Shown: positions 1 to 7,981 of the stretch, piece by piece | Position numbering within the stretch: position 1 is the first letter of the stretch | How the letters are laid out: every line of letters begins with the position of its first letter | Assembly (NCBI GenBank): GCA_937868025.1 | Contig: CALMLJ010000610.1 | Span: 1-25,545, forward strand | Direction of reading: 5' to 3' | Source of the DNA: an uncultured Acidimicrobiaceae bacterium | GTDB taxonomy: Bacteria > Actinomycetota > Acidimicrobiia > Acidimicrobiales > Microtrichaceae | Length of the DNA: 25,545 nt | Program-made: the position numbers and the translations under genes | The notes under the pieces: model-generated | The model's input: only the letters and a program-made list of their open reading frames with translations | Database searches by the model: none | What the model was told of the DNA's origin: nothing

Positions 1-23
1 GACAAGGCCGAACAGATCAAACT

Positions 24-134
24 TCCTTGATGGCCTCGGCCACCTCCGCTCAGGCTCGCTCCTTCGTCCCTCAGGAGCTGCTCACGCTTCGGTACCTCGG
101 CGTCCTTGACGGCCTCGGCCACCTCCGCTCAGGC
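24..134. repeat. Pair of 32-bp direct repeats, 79 bp apart
   Basis: Positions 24-55 and 103-134 carry the same 32-base sequence with one difference (T at 31, C at 110). The right copy contains the stop codon (TCA at 129-131) of the minus-strand gene that follows. The 47 bases between them are purine-rich on the minus strand and contain short GAGC-type motifs. This looks like a dispersed extragenic repeat that has inserted or duplicated at the 3' end of the gene. Whether it recurs elsewhere in the genome cannot be seen here. Confidence 0.8.
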
Positions 135-695
135 CGGCGAGGTCAGGAACCACTTCGGACGGGCATCGTCGGGGGTGCTCAGCTGCACACCCCACGACTT
201 CAGCACGATGGCCGGGGCGCCGAGCACGAGGACGTCGCCCACCTGCCGCACGAACCGGCTCTGGTGCTTGATGTCGCCGATGCCGGCCTTCTTCTGGTCG
301 GCGTAGAACGCCGGCTCGTTGGCGACCGCGGACTCGAGACTGCGGGTGTTGAGGTTGACGGTGCCGTCCGACGTCGTGGTCCACGGGAGGAGCGCGCCGA
401 GCGCCGTGAGCGATCCCTCCGACACCTCGCCGAGGTCGAGGTTGACAACGACCACCGGGGCCCCGGCGACGCCGTCGACCACAGCGATCGTGTACGGCGT
501 GTGCTGGTACGCCATCGCCCAGCAGAGCTGACCGAGCAGGCCACTGGCGGCGGTATCGCCCGTGATGGTCGCTCCGTCCTCGACGATGTCGACGCTCAGG
601 ACCGGGCCCTCGTCGGCTCGAGGCGAGAGCACTGTGTACACCGCGCCGTCGAGGTGGGTCTTGCGCCGGTGAACCTTCAGCCGCTGTTGCTCCAT
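129..695 (-). CDS. Conserved-looking protein of unknown function (188 aa)
   Basis: I do not recognise this family. The 188-residue product has no signal peptide and no membrane segment. It has a mixed alpha/beta composition with valine-rich strands around residues 70-90 and 165-175, and no cysteine cluster or nucleotide-binding motif. The ATG at 693-695 is chosen because a TAACGT box (704-709) lies 8 bases upstream, matching the leaderless promoter pattern of this window. It lies 101 bases downstream of the acyl-CoA synthetase gene on the same strand, but a strong palindrome separates them, so it is probably transcribed on its own. The last codons and the stop lie in one copy of a 32-bp direct repeat, so the true C-terminus may have been altered by repeat insertion. 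Confidence 0.65.
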   Translation of the reverse strand: MEQQRLKVHRRKTHLDGAVYTVLSPRADEGPVLSVDIVEDGATITGDTAASGLLGQLCWAMAYQHTPYTIAVVDGVAGAPVVVVNLDLGEVSEGSLTALGALLPWTTTSDGTVNLNTRSLESAVANEPAFYADQKKAGIGDIKHQSRFVRQVGDVLVLGAPAIVLKSWGVQLSTPDDARPKWFLTSPA

Positions 696-703
696 GGCCG
701 GGG

Positions 704-709
704 ACGTTA
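704..709 (-). promoter_or_regulatory. Leaderless-type -10 box TAACGT
   Basis: TAACGT on the minus strand lies 8 bases before the ATG at 695. It fits the TANNNT consensus shared by other starts in the window, with slightly longer spacing. Confidence 0.45.
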
Positions 710-719
710 CGCCGGTCGG

Positions 720-767
720 CCCGCTTTCGCGGGTACTTGTCCCCAGCAGGTGATGACAAGTACCCGC
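720..767. terminator. Long palindrome with a competing small hairpin
   Basis: A perfect 13-bp inverted repeat pairs 729-741 with 755-767 around a 13-base loop. A second, shorter stem pairs 720-724 with 729-733 and so shares its arm with the larger stem; both cannot form at once. It lies just past the stop of the acyl-CoA synthetase gene (minus strand) and upstream of the gene starting at 695. It could be a terminator for the P450 operon, an operator, or a REP-like dispersed palindrome. There is no T-run. Confidence 0.55.
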
Positions 768-796
768 AGAACCGGGGGCATTGAGGGCCGAGGGGG

Positions 797-2371
797 TCAG
801 TTGACCTGCCGCTCGATGCCTTCCCAGTAGGGGGCGCGGAGGCGGAACTTCTGCAGCTTGCCGGTGGCCGTGCGCGACAGATCGTCGCGCACCTCGATCG
901 AGGTCGGGCACTTGTAACCGGCGTGGGACGTCCGGCACCACGCGATCAGTTCGGCCTCGACCTCCTCGTGCGACTTCGCCGCGAGGTCGCTTCCCGGCAC
1001 GAGCACCACGAGGGCTTTGATCGTCTCGCCCCATTTGTCCGACGGCACCCCGATCACGCACGCCTCGGCGACGTCGGCGTGGTTGAAGAGCGCGTCCTCG
1101 ACCTCGATCGAGCTCACGTTCTCACCACCCGTGATGATGACGTCCTTCTTGCGGTCGCTGATCGTGAGATACCCCTCGTCGTCGATCGTGCCGCCGTCGC
1201 CGGTGTGGAAGTAGCCGTCGATGATCGCCTCGTCGGTGGCGGCGGGATTGTCCCAGTAGCCGTTGAGGATGTGGTTCGATCGAGCGATCACCTCGCCCTG
1301 GTCGTCGACTTGGAGGTCCACGCCGAGCGCCGGTGCCCCGGCGCGGCCGAGCTTGACGGCGCGTTCCCGCGGCGTCAGATCGTCCCACTCCGAGCGCGAG
1401 CGGCTCATCGTCAACAGCGGCGACGACTCGGTGAGCCCGTAGATCTGGATGAACTCCCACCCGAGCTCGACCTCCACACGCTCGATCGTCCGCGTCGGCG
1501 GCGGAGCGCCGGCCATGACCATGCGCACGCGGTCGCGGCCCGGAACCGGGTCGAACTCGCCGTCGGCGTTCGCCGCCGCGGCGTCGAGGACCATGGCCCC
1601 CACCGCCGGGGCGGCGCACAGGTAGGTGACGCCGTGCCCTTCGATGCGGCGGAGGATCTCGGCGCCGTCGACCTTGCGCAGGACGACGTGTGTGCCGCCC
1701 ATACCGGTCACGCTGAACACCTGGCCCCAGCCGTTGCAGTGGAACATCGGCAGTGTGTGGAGGTACACGTCGCGGTCGTTCACGCTGGCCTGCCAGCCGA
1801 ACACGGCGGCATTCATCCAGAGCTGGCGGTGGGTGCAGTCGACGCCCTTCGGCCGCGCCGTGGTGCCCGACGTGTAGTTGAGCGTCGCCGTCGCGTCCTC
1901 GTCGGGCTCCCAGGCCCGGGGCTCGGTGTCGAACTTGAACAGCACAGCGTCGGATTCGGTGCCGATCACGAACGTGTGGGCGCACTCGATGTCGGCCATC
2001 GCGTCGGCGAGTTCGGGATCGACCAGGAGCACCGTGGCACCGCTCTGCTCGACGATGTAGCGCACCTCCTCGGGATGGAGGCGGAAGTTGATCGGCACGA
2101 GCACCCGACCCCATCCGCACACCCCGAAGAACGCCACGAGCAGGCGCGCCGAGTTGTGACTGACGACGGCGACGCGTTCGCCCACGCCGACGCCCAGCGC
2201 GTCGAGGCCGGCGGCGAGCGCCGCCGCGTGTTCCCCGAACTCGCGGTAGGTCAGCGAACCCCCACCGAGCGGGGCAGCGGGCTGATCGGGCTCATCGATC
2301 ACCGCAGTGCGATCGGGGTACACCCGGACCGCTCGGTCGAGGTAATCACGGACGTTCAGGTGGACCTTCAT
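797..2371 (-). CDS. AMP-dependent acyl-CoA synthetase (FadD/long-chain type)
   Basis: This 524-residue enzyme of the adenylate-forming (ANL) family is expected to activate a carboxylic acid with ATP and join it to CoA. Visible motifs are the P-loop YTSGTTARPKG (166-176), YGLTE (311-315), the TGD of the A7 core (390-392), DRKKD (406-410), GGENVSS (415-421) and the A10 catalytic lysine in TATGK (K505). Length is normal for the family. The start ATG (2369-2371) overlaps the stop of the P450 gene as ATGA, with an AAAGG ribosome site 6 bases upstream, so the two are translationally coupled. Substrate is not readable from sequence; the P450 partner suggests a fatty acid, terpenoid or steroid side chain (inference). 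Confidence 0.92.
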   Translation of the reverse strand: MKVHLNVRDYLDRAVRVYPDRTAVIDEPDQPAAPLGGGSLTYREFGEHAAALAAGLDALGVGVGERVAVVSHNSARLLVAFFGVCGWGRVLVPINFRLHPEEVRYIVEQSGATVLLVDPELADAMADIECAHTFVIGTESDAVLFKFDTEPRAWEPDEDATATLNYTSGTTARPKGVDCTHRQLWMNAAVFGWQASVNDRDVYLHTLPMFHCNGWGQVFSVTGMGGTHVVLRKVDGAEILRRIEGHGVTYLCAAPAVGAMVLDAAAANADGEFDPVPGRDRVRMVMAGAPPPTRTIERVEVELGWEFIQIYGLTESSPLLTMSRSRSEWDDLTPRERAVKLGRAGAPALGVDLQVDDQGEVIARSNHILNGYWDNPAATDEAIIDGYFHTGDGGTIDDEGYLTISDRKKDVIITGGENVSSIEVEDALFNHADVAEACVIGVPSDKWGETIKALVVLVPGSDLAAKSHEEVEAELIAWCRTSHAGYKCPTSIEVRDDLSRTATGKLQKFRLRAPYWEGIERQVN

Positions 2372-3693
2372 GAGGAGCCTTTCGGGACGAGGCGGACGGG
2401 AAGATGGCGGATCGAGGTGTGCTTGTTCGAACGGCCCCATTCGATGGGACCCGTCGACTCGAACTCGTCGACACGATCGGCGAGGACCTCGAACATGACG
2501 GTGAGCTCGCGGCGGGCCAGGGCGGCGCCGAGGCAGTGGTGGATGCCGTGACCGAACGCAAGGTGCGGGTTGGGCGAACGGCCCACGTCGAACCGACCGG
2601 CGTCGGCGAACACCGACTCGTCGCGGTTGGCTGACGGGTACCAGTGCGCCACCTTCTGTCCTGCCGCGATGCGCTGACCGCCGAGCTCCACGTCGCGGGT
2701 TGCGGTGCGGCGGTTGTAGGCGGTCGCACTGGTCCAGCGCAGGATCTCCTCGACCGCTGTCGGGAGCAGCGAGCGATCGTCGACCAGGCGACGCCACTCG
2801 CCGGGCCGTTCGACGAAGGCGTGGACCCCGCCGGCGATCGAGTTGCGGGTCGTCTCGGATCCGGCCGTGAACAGCAGGCTGAAGAACGCCTGCTCCTCCT
2901 CGGGGCTGAGCGGCGGGTCGGCCGCCAGCACCTGCCCGAGCAGGTCGCCGTCGATCGCGGCACCGTGACGCGCCACGGTGGTGCGCCGCTCGGCGATCGT
3001 GGCGTCGCCGTACGCTCGGAGTCCGAGCCCGGCGGCGGCGTACTCGTCGGTGATCTCGGTCAACGACCGGTCGCCGTAGTCGAGGATCGTGCTCGTCCAC
3101 TCGAAGAGCTGGTGACGGTCGGACTGGGGGACCCCCATCAACTGGGCGATCGTCTGCAGCGGAAGCTCGGCCGCGACGTCGGTGAGGACGTCGACCGTGC
3201 CCTCGTCGGAACAGGCGTCGAGCGCGTCGCCGACGAGCTGCTCCGCCAGTGCCCGTAACCAGTCGTCGAGGCGGGCGATGGTGCGCGGGGTGAACGCTGC
3301 CTGCGTGATCGACCGGATCCGCCGGTGGGCCGGCGGGTCGGTCATGTTCATCATCACGCCGGTGACGAACCCGGCGGGCATGTCGACGAGGGTGGTACCG
3401 CCGTTGCCGTCACGACCCGGGCCGGACTCCGAGGAGAACGTCTCGGGGTCTCGCACCACGGTGAGCACGTCGGCGTGGCGCGTGACGCACCAGAACCCCT
3501 CGCCGTCGGGAGTGTTGGGCGTCGGTGGATGCCACCAGACGGGGGCGACGCGGCGGAGCCGGTCGAACGTGTCGTGCGGGAAGCCCTGGGCGAACCGGTC
3601 GAGGTCGCACAGGTCGAGCGTCGCCAGCCATGTCGCGTCGTCGTCCACGTCGGTGGTCCCCACGGCAGGGGAGTCTTGCACCGCCCACGCCAC
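2368..3693 (-). CDS. Cytochrome P450
   Basis: A soluble bacterial-type P450 of about 441 residues, expected to hydroxylate a small or lipidic substrate with electrons from a ferredoxin. Diagnostic parts are the I-helix AGSETT (277-282), the ExxR pair E316/R319 in EEILR, and the heme loop [10 protein letters not shown] with the axial cysteine at 387. The sequence near residue 117 ([11 protein letters not shown]) and the C-terminus resemble the CYP124/125/142 lipid- and sterol-oxidising group, but this is an impression only. The GTG at 3691-3693 gives the longest frame; no ribosome site or -10 box supports it, and GTG codons 5, 11 and 16 are alternatives. It ends in an ATGA overlap with the acyl-CoA synthetase. 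No ferredoxin gene is adjacent. Confidence 0.93.
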   Translation of the reverse strand: MAWAVQDSPAVGTTDVDDDATWLATLDLCDLDRFAQGFPHDTFDRLRRVAPVWWHPPTPNTPDGEGFWCVTRHADVLTVVRDPETFSSESGPGRDGNGGTTLVDMPAGFVTGVMMNMTDPPAHRRIRSITQAAFTPRTIARLDDWLRALAEQLVGDALDACSDEGTVDVLTDVAAELPLQTIAQLMGVPQSDRHQLFEWTSTILDYGDRSLTEITDEYAAAGLGLRAYGDATIAERRTTVARHGAAIDGDLLGQVLAADPPLSPEEEQAFFSLLFTAGSETTRNSIAGGVHAFVERPGEWRRLVDDRSLLPTAVEEILRWTSATAYNRRTATRDVELGGQRIAAGQKVAHWYPSANRDESVFADAGRFDVGRSPNPHLAFGHGIHHCLGAALARRELTVMFEVLADRVDEFESTGPIEWGRSNKHTSIRHLPVRLVPKGSS

Positions 3694-3729
3694 GGAGTCG
3701 GCTTCGCCGGCGCCGTCTCATGCCAGAAC

Positions 3730-3735
3730 TAGGGT
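3730..3735 (+). promoter_or_regulatory. Leaderless-type -10 box TAGGGT of rph
   Basis: TAGGGT ends exactly 7 bases before the rph ATG at 3743. The same hexamer and spacing recur at 16285 and 18647. No Shine-Dalgarno sequence is present. Confidence 0.65.
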
Positions 3736-3742
3736 CGCGCCC

Positions 3743-4483
3743 ATGAGACCAGACGGCCGCGCCAACGACGAACTCCGCCCCATCACCATCGAACGTGACT
3801 TCACGACCACCTCCCACGGCTCGGTCCTCGTGTCGTTCGGCGACACGAAGGTGCTCTGCACGGCCACGGTCGAACTCGACGTGCCGCGGTGGATGAAGAA
3901 CACCGGCAAGGGATGGGTGACCTCGGAGTACTCCATGCTTCCCGGTTCGTCGCCGGACCGCATCGGTCGGGAGCGCAAGGGGCCCAAGGGCCGCACGCAC
4001 GAGATCGAGCGGCTGATCGGCCGGTCGCTGCGGGCCGTCGTCGACATGAAGGCGCTCGGTGAGCGCCAGATCCACCTCGACTGCGACGTGTTGCAGGCCG
4101 ACGGCGGCACTCGCACCGCATCGATCTCCGGCGCGTGGATCGCGCTGCACGACGCCTGCACCCGCATGGTGCAGGCCGGGCTCGTCAGCCGACACCCGGT
4201 GCTCGACCACTGCGCCGCCGTCTCGGTCGGCATCATCGAGGGGGAGCCCCGCCTCGACCTGCCCTACGTCGAGGACTCCCGCGCCGAGACCGACATGAAC
4301 GTCGTGATGACCGGCGCGGGTGGCCTCGTCGAGGTGCAGGGCACCGCCGAGGGTGTGCCGTTCAGCCGTGACGAGCTGACGTCGTTGCTCGACCTCGCGA
4401 CGGGTGGCATCACCGAGATCGTCACGCTGCAACGCGAGATGGTCGCCGAGGCGCCCTCGGCCCGCTCGTTCGACAAGCGCTGA
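3743..4483 (+). CDS. rph: Ribonuclease PH
   Basis: This 246-residue phosphorolytic 3'-5' exoribonuclease trims tRNA 3' ends using phosphate and normally forms a hexamer. It begins with the classic RPDGR (2-6). It carries [20 protein letters not shown] (82-101), which includes the phosphate-binding arginine region, and [15 protein letters not shown] (118-132). It then has the metal-site segment around DSRAETDMN. The length matches the family (about 240). The ATG at 3743 follows a TAGGGT-N7 leaderless promoter signature. It is the first gene of an rph-rdgB-galT run; rdgB begins 13 bases after its stop. The rph-rdgB pairing is common in bacteria. Confidence 0.96.
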   Translation: MRPDGRANDELRPITIERDFTTTSHGSVLVSFGDTKVLCTATVELDVPRWMKNTGKGWVTSEYSMLPGSSPDRIGRERKGPKGRTHEIERLIGRSLRAVVDMKALGERQIHLDCDVLQADGGTRTASISGAWIALHDACTRMVQAGLVSRHPVLDHCAAVSVGIIEGEPRLDLPYVEDSRAETDMNVVMTGAGGLVEVQGTAEGVPFSRDELTSLLDLATGGITEIVTLQREMVAEAPSARSFDKR

Positions 4484-4496
4484 TCCGGAGCGTCCG

Positions 4497-5111
4497 GTGG
4501 CTCTCGCCGTCGCTGCTGCGACCGCCAACCCCAAGAAGTTGCGGGAGATCGAGGAGATCTTCGCGTCGGCCGTCGGTGACGGCGTGGAGCTGTTGCCGCG
4601 GCCGGCGGAGCTGCCCGATGTCGTCGAGGACGGCGACACGCTCGCGGCGAACGCCGAGCTGAAGGCCCGGGCGGTGGCCGACCACGTCGACGGTGCGGCG
4701 ATCGCCGACGACACCGGCCTCGAGGTCGACGCGCTCGACGGAGCGCCGGGGGTGCGTTCGGCGCGGTTCGCCGGTGAGGACGCAGTCGATGCCGACAACG
4801 TCACGCTCCTCCTCGAACGCCTCGAAGAAGTCGACTCGACGCATCGGACGGCCCGGTTCCGCACGGTCATCTGCCTCGCCCGTCCGGGACGTGAGCCGTT
4901 GTTCGCCGAGGGAGTGTGCGAGGGCCGCATCGCGCGCTCCCCGAGCGGTGACGGGGGGTTCGGGTACGACCCCGTGTTCGTGCCCGACGACGGCGACGGG
5001 CGCACCTTCGCCCAGATGGACGCGTCGGAGAAGCACGTGATCAGCCACCGGGGCCGGGCGATGGTCGCTGCGGCCGCGTTGCTCCGGGAGTTCCTCACCG
5101 ATGAGCGGTGA
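4497..5111 (+). CDS. rdgB: RdgB/HAM1 family XTP/dITP pyrophosphatase
   Basis: This 204-residue nucleoside-triphosphate pyrophosphatase removes deaminated purine nucleotides (XTP, dITP, ITP) from the nucleotide pool. The N-terminal TANPKKL supplies the T-x-N-x-x-K signature (T9, N11, K14). ADDTGLEVDAL (70-80) is the metal and catalytic segment, GFGYDP (154-159) and SHRGRA (183-188) bind base and phosphates. The start is the GTG at 4497, preceded by GGAG (4487-4490) at 6 bases and placing the conserved TANPKK at the usual distance from the N-terminus; a longer frame upstream lies inside rph. Its end overlaps galT by 11 bases. Confidence 0.95.
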   Translation: MALAVAAATANPKKLREIEEIFASAVGDGVELLPRPAELPDVVEDGDTLAANAELKARAVADHVDGAAIADDTGLEVDALDGAPGVRSARFAGEDAVDADNVTLLLERLEEVDSTHRTARFRTVICLARPGREPLFAEGVCEGRIARSPSGDGGFGYDPVFVPDDGDGRTFAQMDASEKHVISHRGRAMVAAAALLREFLTDER

Positions 5112-6042
5112 GCTGCGGCTCGATCCGCTGACGGGCAACTGGGTCAGCATCGTCGGGAACCGCCAGGCGCGCCCGAACCTGCCGGCGACCGGCTGCCCGT
5201 TCTGTGTCGGTGGCCTCGAGGCGCCGGAGCCCTACGACACCAAGGCGTTCGTGAACCGGTGGCCCGCCTACGCCCCCGGCGAGCCGGTCGATCTCGCGGC
5301 GGCTGCGGCGACGGGACGCGCCGCGGCGGTCGGCGCTGCGGAGGTGATCCTCTACTCCCCGGTGCACGACGGCTCGCTCGGGTCGCTGGGCGTGGCGCAG
5401 GTCCGCAAGGTCGTCGACCTGTGGGCCGAGCGCACCGCGGCACTCCTGGCGCGTCCCGAAGTCGAGTACGTCCTCGTGTTCGAGAGCCGCGGCGCCGAGG
5501 TGGGGGCGACGATCCATCATCCCCACGGGCAGCTCTACGCGTTCCCCTTCGTGCCGCCGCTGCCGGCGACCGAGGCCGGGCGCTCCCGCGACATCGGTTG
5601 TGTGGTGTGCTCGTCGATCACGACGGAGCTCGACGTCGCTGAGCGTGTGGTTGTCGACGACGGCGAGTGGGCGGCCTGGGTGCCGTTCGCGTCGGGCTAT
5701 CCGTACGGCGTCGACCTGGCGCCGCGTCGGCACGTGGGTTCACTGGCCGATCTCGACGACGCCGGACGCGACTCGCTGGCCCGGATCCTCACCGATGTGC
5801 TGGGCCGTTACGACCGACTCTGGGCGGACGACCCGAAGCGCAGCCCCATCTTCCCGTACCTGATGTGGATCCATCAGGCTCCCGCGAATCACGACGGCGA
5901 GTACCACGTGCACGTGCACCTGGCGCCACCGCAGCGGGCTCCCGGCGTGGCTCGCTACGTCGCTGCGGGCGAAGCCGGCGCCGGCACGTTGTCGAATCCC
6001 ATCGTTCCCGAGGACGCTGCGGCCACGCTGCGGCGGGCCTGA
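5101..6042 (+). CDS. galT: Galactose-1-phosphate uridylyltransferase
   Basis: A 313-residue HIT-superfamily nucleotidyltransferase of the Leloir pathway, exchanging UMP between UDP-glucose and galactose-1-phosphate. It has the zinc-binding CPFC (C32, C35), the active-site HHPHGQ (139-144) with the expected nucleophilic histidine at 142, and the second histidine cluster HVHVH (269-273). The tail GEAGAGTLSNPIVPE matches the family. It is somewhat shorter than E. coli GalT. The ATG at 5101 lies inside the 3' end of rdgB, so translation is coupled. No galK or galE is visible nearby, so a related sugar-phosphate or nucleotide-transferring substrate is possible. Confidence 0.9.
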   Translation: MSGELRLDPLTGNWVSIVGNRQARPNLPATGCPFCVGGLEAPEPYDTKAFVNRWPAYAPGEPVDLAAAAATGRAAAVGAAEVILYSPVHDGSLGSLGVAQVRKVVDLWAERTAALLARPEVEYVLVFESRGAEVGATIHHPHGQLYAFPFVPPLPATEAGRSRDIGCVVCSSITTELDVAERVVVDDGEWAAWVPFASGYPYGVDLAPRRHVGSLADLDDAGRDSLARILTDVLGRYDRLWADDPKRSPIFPYLMWIHQAPANHDGEYHVHVHLAPPQRAPGVARYVAAGEAGAGTLSNPIVPEDAAATLRRA

Positions 6043-6063
6043 CCAGACGCCTGTTCTCGCCGG

Positions 6064-6081
6064 CGCCGCCGCACGGTGGCG
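6064..6081. terminator. Weak hairpin between convergent galT and aldolase-like gene
   Basis: A 7-bp stem (one G-T pair) with a GCAC loop fills the end of the 39-base gap between the two convergent genes. There is no T-run. It is a candidate bidirectional terminator by position only. Confidence 0.35.
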
Positions 6082-7103
6082 TCACCAGTTGCGCAGATCG
6101 ATCGGCCAGGTGTCGACGACCTCTCCGTCGCGAACGACGTGGACCCGCTCGTGCAACGCCATCGTGGGGTCGATGTGCGCGGGCCACATCTCGACCCGCT
6201 GTCCGATCGTGATGCTGCCGGGCGGGTCGGGCACGATCGTCGCGTGTTCGTCAGAGGTGAAGAACAAGGTGTGGGGGCCGACGACGGTCGGCTCGCCGTG
6301 GTCCATGCCGAACGCTTTGAGGCCGGCGTCGGCGACGACGAACCCGGCCTCGTCGTTGCGAGAGATGACCGTCGCCCACACCGAGAGTGCCTGGCGGAAG
6401 GGCAGGTCGAGCTGCTGGTAAGCGGTGTCCATGAGCAGGTACGAACCCGCTTGCACCTCACCGGCCCACGTGTGGAGGTCGTAGGTGCCGGTGCCGCCGG
6501 CCGAGGTGACGTCGCCGCCGACGTCGCCGTGGGCCCGGCGCAACTGGGCCATCGACAGCTCGACCTGCTCGGCGCGCCAGACCCGGTCGGTGTTGCCGAC
6601 GACGTGGCCCTCGTACCGCGCACCTCGATGCCCGCGGCGCGGGCGGCGTCGGCGAGCGCTCCGGCCCGTTCGGGCGCGATGCCACAGCGGGGGAGCCCGA
6701 CGTTGACGTCGACCAGCACCTCGAGGGGGCCGTCGCGCTGCGCGTCGACGACGGCGGCGAGCGTCTCCTCGGAGTCGATCGCGATCGTGATCCGCGAGTC
6801 GGTTGCCGCCCCGACGGAGGCGAGGTGCCGGAGCCGATCGACGTCGAGGGTCTCGTTGGCGAGCAGCAGGTCGACGCCGAGGCCGGCCTCGGCCATGCCG
6901 ACCATCTCCCGCACCGTGGCGCAGCAGAACGAGTCGGATCCGGAGCGGACCGCGGCGTAGCGCGCCAACTCGGTGCACTTGTGGGCCTTGACGTGTGACC
7001 GCAGGGCGGCTCCGGGTCGAACCGTCGCCATGGTGTCGACGTTGTAGTCGAGCTGGTCGAGGCCGATGACAAGTGCCGGGGTGGGCAGGTCGTGGGGCGT
7101 CAT
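6082..7103 (-). pseudogene. D-threonine aldolase / D-serine dehydratase-like PLP protein, frameshifted
   Basis: Two frames together make one fold-III PLP enzyme (alanine-racemase-like barrel) of about 340 residues. The N-terminal part (163 residues from the ATG at 7101-7103) contains LPTPALVI and SHVKAHKC, where K39 is the expected PLP lysine. The C-terminal part (177 residues, from about 6615) begins YEGHVVGNTD. It ends with PAHIDPTMALHERV, whose H-x-D matches the metal-binding pair of D-threonine aldolases. The frames meet at 6615-6620, between GIEVRG and YEGH, where relatives usually have a few extra residues; adding 1 (or 10) bases would restore one frame. Conservation on both sides suggests a very recent mutation or a sequencing error. 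A TAGCGT box lies 6 bases before the start. Confidence 0.85.
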
Positions 7104-7109
7104 CGCCGC

Positions 7110-7115
7110 ACGCTA
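7110..7115 (-). promoter_or_regulatory. Leaderless-type -10 box TAGCGT
   Basis: TAGCGT on the minus strand ends 6 bases before the ATG at 7103, within the 23-base gap after the glycosylase gene. It may give the aldolase-like gene its own promoter. The identical hexamer and spacing precede serB. Confidence 0.45.
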
Positions 7116-7126
7116 TCGCCGCGCCG

Positions 7127-7915
7127 TCAGTCCGGTTGGTGGACGGGGCAGAACTGGAGGGGCCGTCCGCCGACTTCGATCGTGCGCAGCTCGGTCCCGC
7201 AGCGACGGCAGTGGGACCGGTGGTACACGTACAGGCGATCGTCGCCCTCGATGCGGGCGAGGGGGCGGCCGATCTCGCGGGGATCGGTGGTGACGATCCG
7301 GTTGAGGCGAACGCCCCGCCGCAGCTGCCGTCGGGCCTCGACCCACAATCCGTCGATCTCGTCGGCGGACAGCGACGACGACGGGCGGAGCGGATGGATG
7401 CCACGGAGGAAGAGGATCTCGGCGCGGTACACGTTGCCGATGCCGGCGATCACCTGCTGGTCGAGGAGGGTCGCTCCGATCGGTTTGGTCGTCCGGCCCA
7501 GACGCTCCCCGAATCGGCGCGCGTCAGCGCTCCGCCGGAGGGGGTCGGGGCCGAGGTGGGCGGTGATCGCCGCCTTCTCGCCGGGATCGACGAGGTCGCA
7601 GCGGGCCGGCCCGGTGAGGTGCCAGGCGACCCGGTCGTTCTCGAGGCGGAGCCGGATGGTGTCGCCGGCCGGGGCGTCGGGCGGTTGGGGACGGAACTTG
7701 CCGATGAGACCGAGGTGGACGTGGAGGAGCACACCGCCGCCGAACTCGCAGAACAGGTACTTGCCGTAGGCGTCGCTGCGCACGAGCGGTTCGCCGGAGA
7801 TCAGTGCCGCCCCGTCGGCGAACCGGCCTTGCGGCGAGGTCGCGGTGACGGGCCCGCCGGCGAGCGTGGCAGCGAGATCGTCTGCGAGGCGGTGAATCGT
7901 ATGTCCCTCGGGCAT
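7127..7915 (-). CDS. nei: Fpg/Nei family DNA glycosylase (endonuclease VIII-like)
   Basis: A 262-residue bifunctional DNA glycosylase/AP lyase that removes oxidised bases in base excision repair. The mature N-terminus PEGHTIHR (P2, E3 catalytic) is the mycobacterial Nei2 type. K52 in DAYGKYLF is the conserved beta-hairpin lysine, the H2TH region is LLDQQVIAGIGNVYRAEILF (150-169), and the C-terminal zinc finger uses C236, C239, C256 and H259. The final zinc ligand is histidine instead of cysteine. The ATG at 7913-7915 is fixed by the need for P2/E3 at the N-terminus. An AATACT box (7923-7928) lies exactly 7 bases upstream. It is transcribed divergently from the RDD gene. Confidence 0.93.
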   Translation of the reverse strand: MPEGHTIHRLADDLAATLAGGPVTATSPQGRFADGAALISGEPLVRSDAYGKYLFCEFGGGVLLHVHLGLIGKFRPQPPDAPAGDTIRLRLENDRVAWHLTGPARCDLVDPGEKAAITAHLGPDPLRRSADARRFGERLGRTTKPIGATLLDQQVIAGIGNVYRAEILFLRGIHPLRPSSSLSADEIDGLWVEARRQLRRGVRLNRIVTTDPREIGRPLARIEGDDRLYVYHRSHCRRCGTELRTIEVGGRPLQFCPVHQPD

Positions 7916-7922
7916 GGCGGCC

Positions 7923-7933
7923 AGTATTACGGT
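7923..7933. promoter_or_regulatory. Back-to-back -10 boxes between nei and the RDD gene
   Basis: On the minus strand AATACT (7923-7928) lies 7 bases before the nei ATG. On the plus strand TACGGT (7928-7933) could start a leader of about 40 bases for the RDD gene, which has its own AAGGAG ribosome site at 7971-7976. The two boxes share one base, so the two polymerases would compete. Confidence 0.4.
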
Positions 7934-7981
7934 TGTCGGTCCCCGGCGAGGTCGTCGCCGGGGCGCCCCCAAGGAGTCCCG

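Noticed and set aside
1..128. Stop-codon readthrough or selenocysteine extension of the 188-aa protein
   Set aside because: The frame is open after the TGA, but the sequence is the direct repeat, GC-rich frames stay open easily, and no recoding structure is evident.
923..2551. Long open frame on the plus strand opposite the acyl-CoA synthetase
   Set aside because: It is a shadow of a strongly conserved minus-strand gene in GC-rich DNA; its translation is Arg/His/Asp-rich and has no domain-like texture.
5955..6081. Extension of the aldolase-like N-terminal frame past the real stop into galT
   Set aside because: The residues are low-complexity after the frameshift, while the other frame gives the conserved C-terminus ending at 6082.
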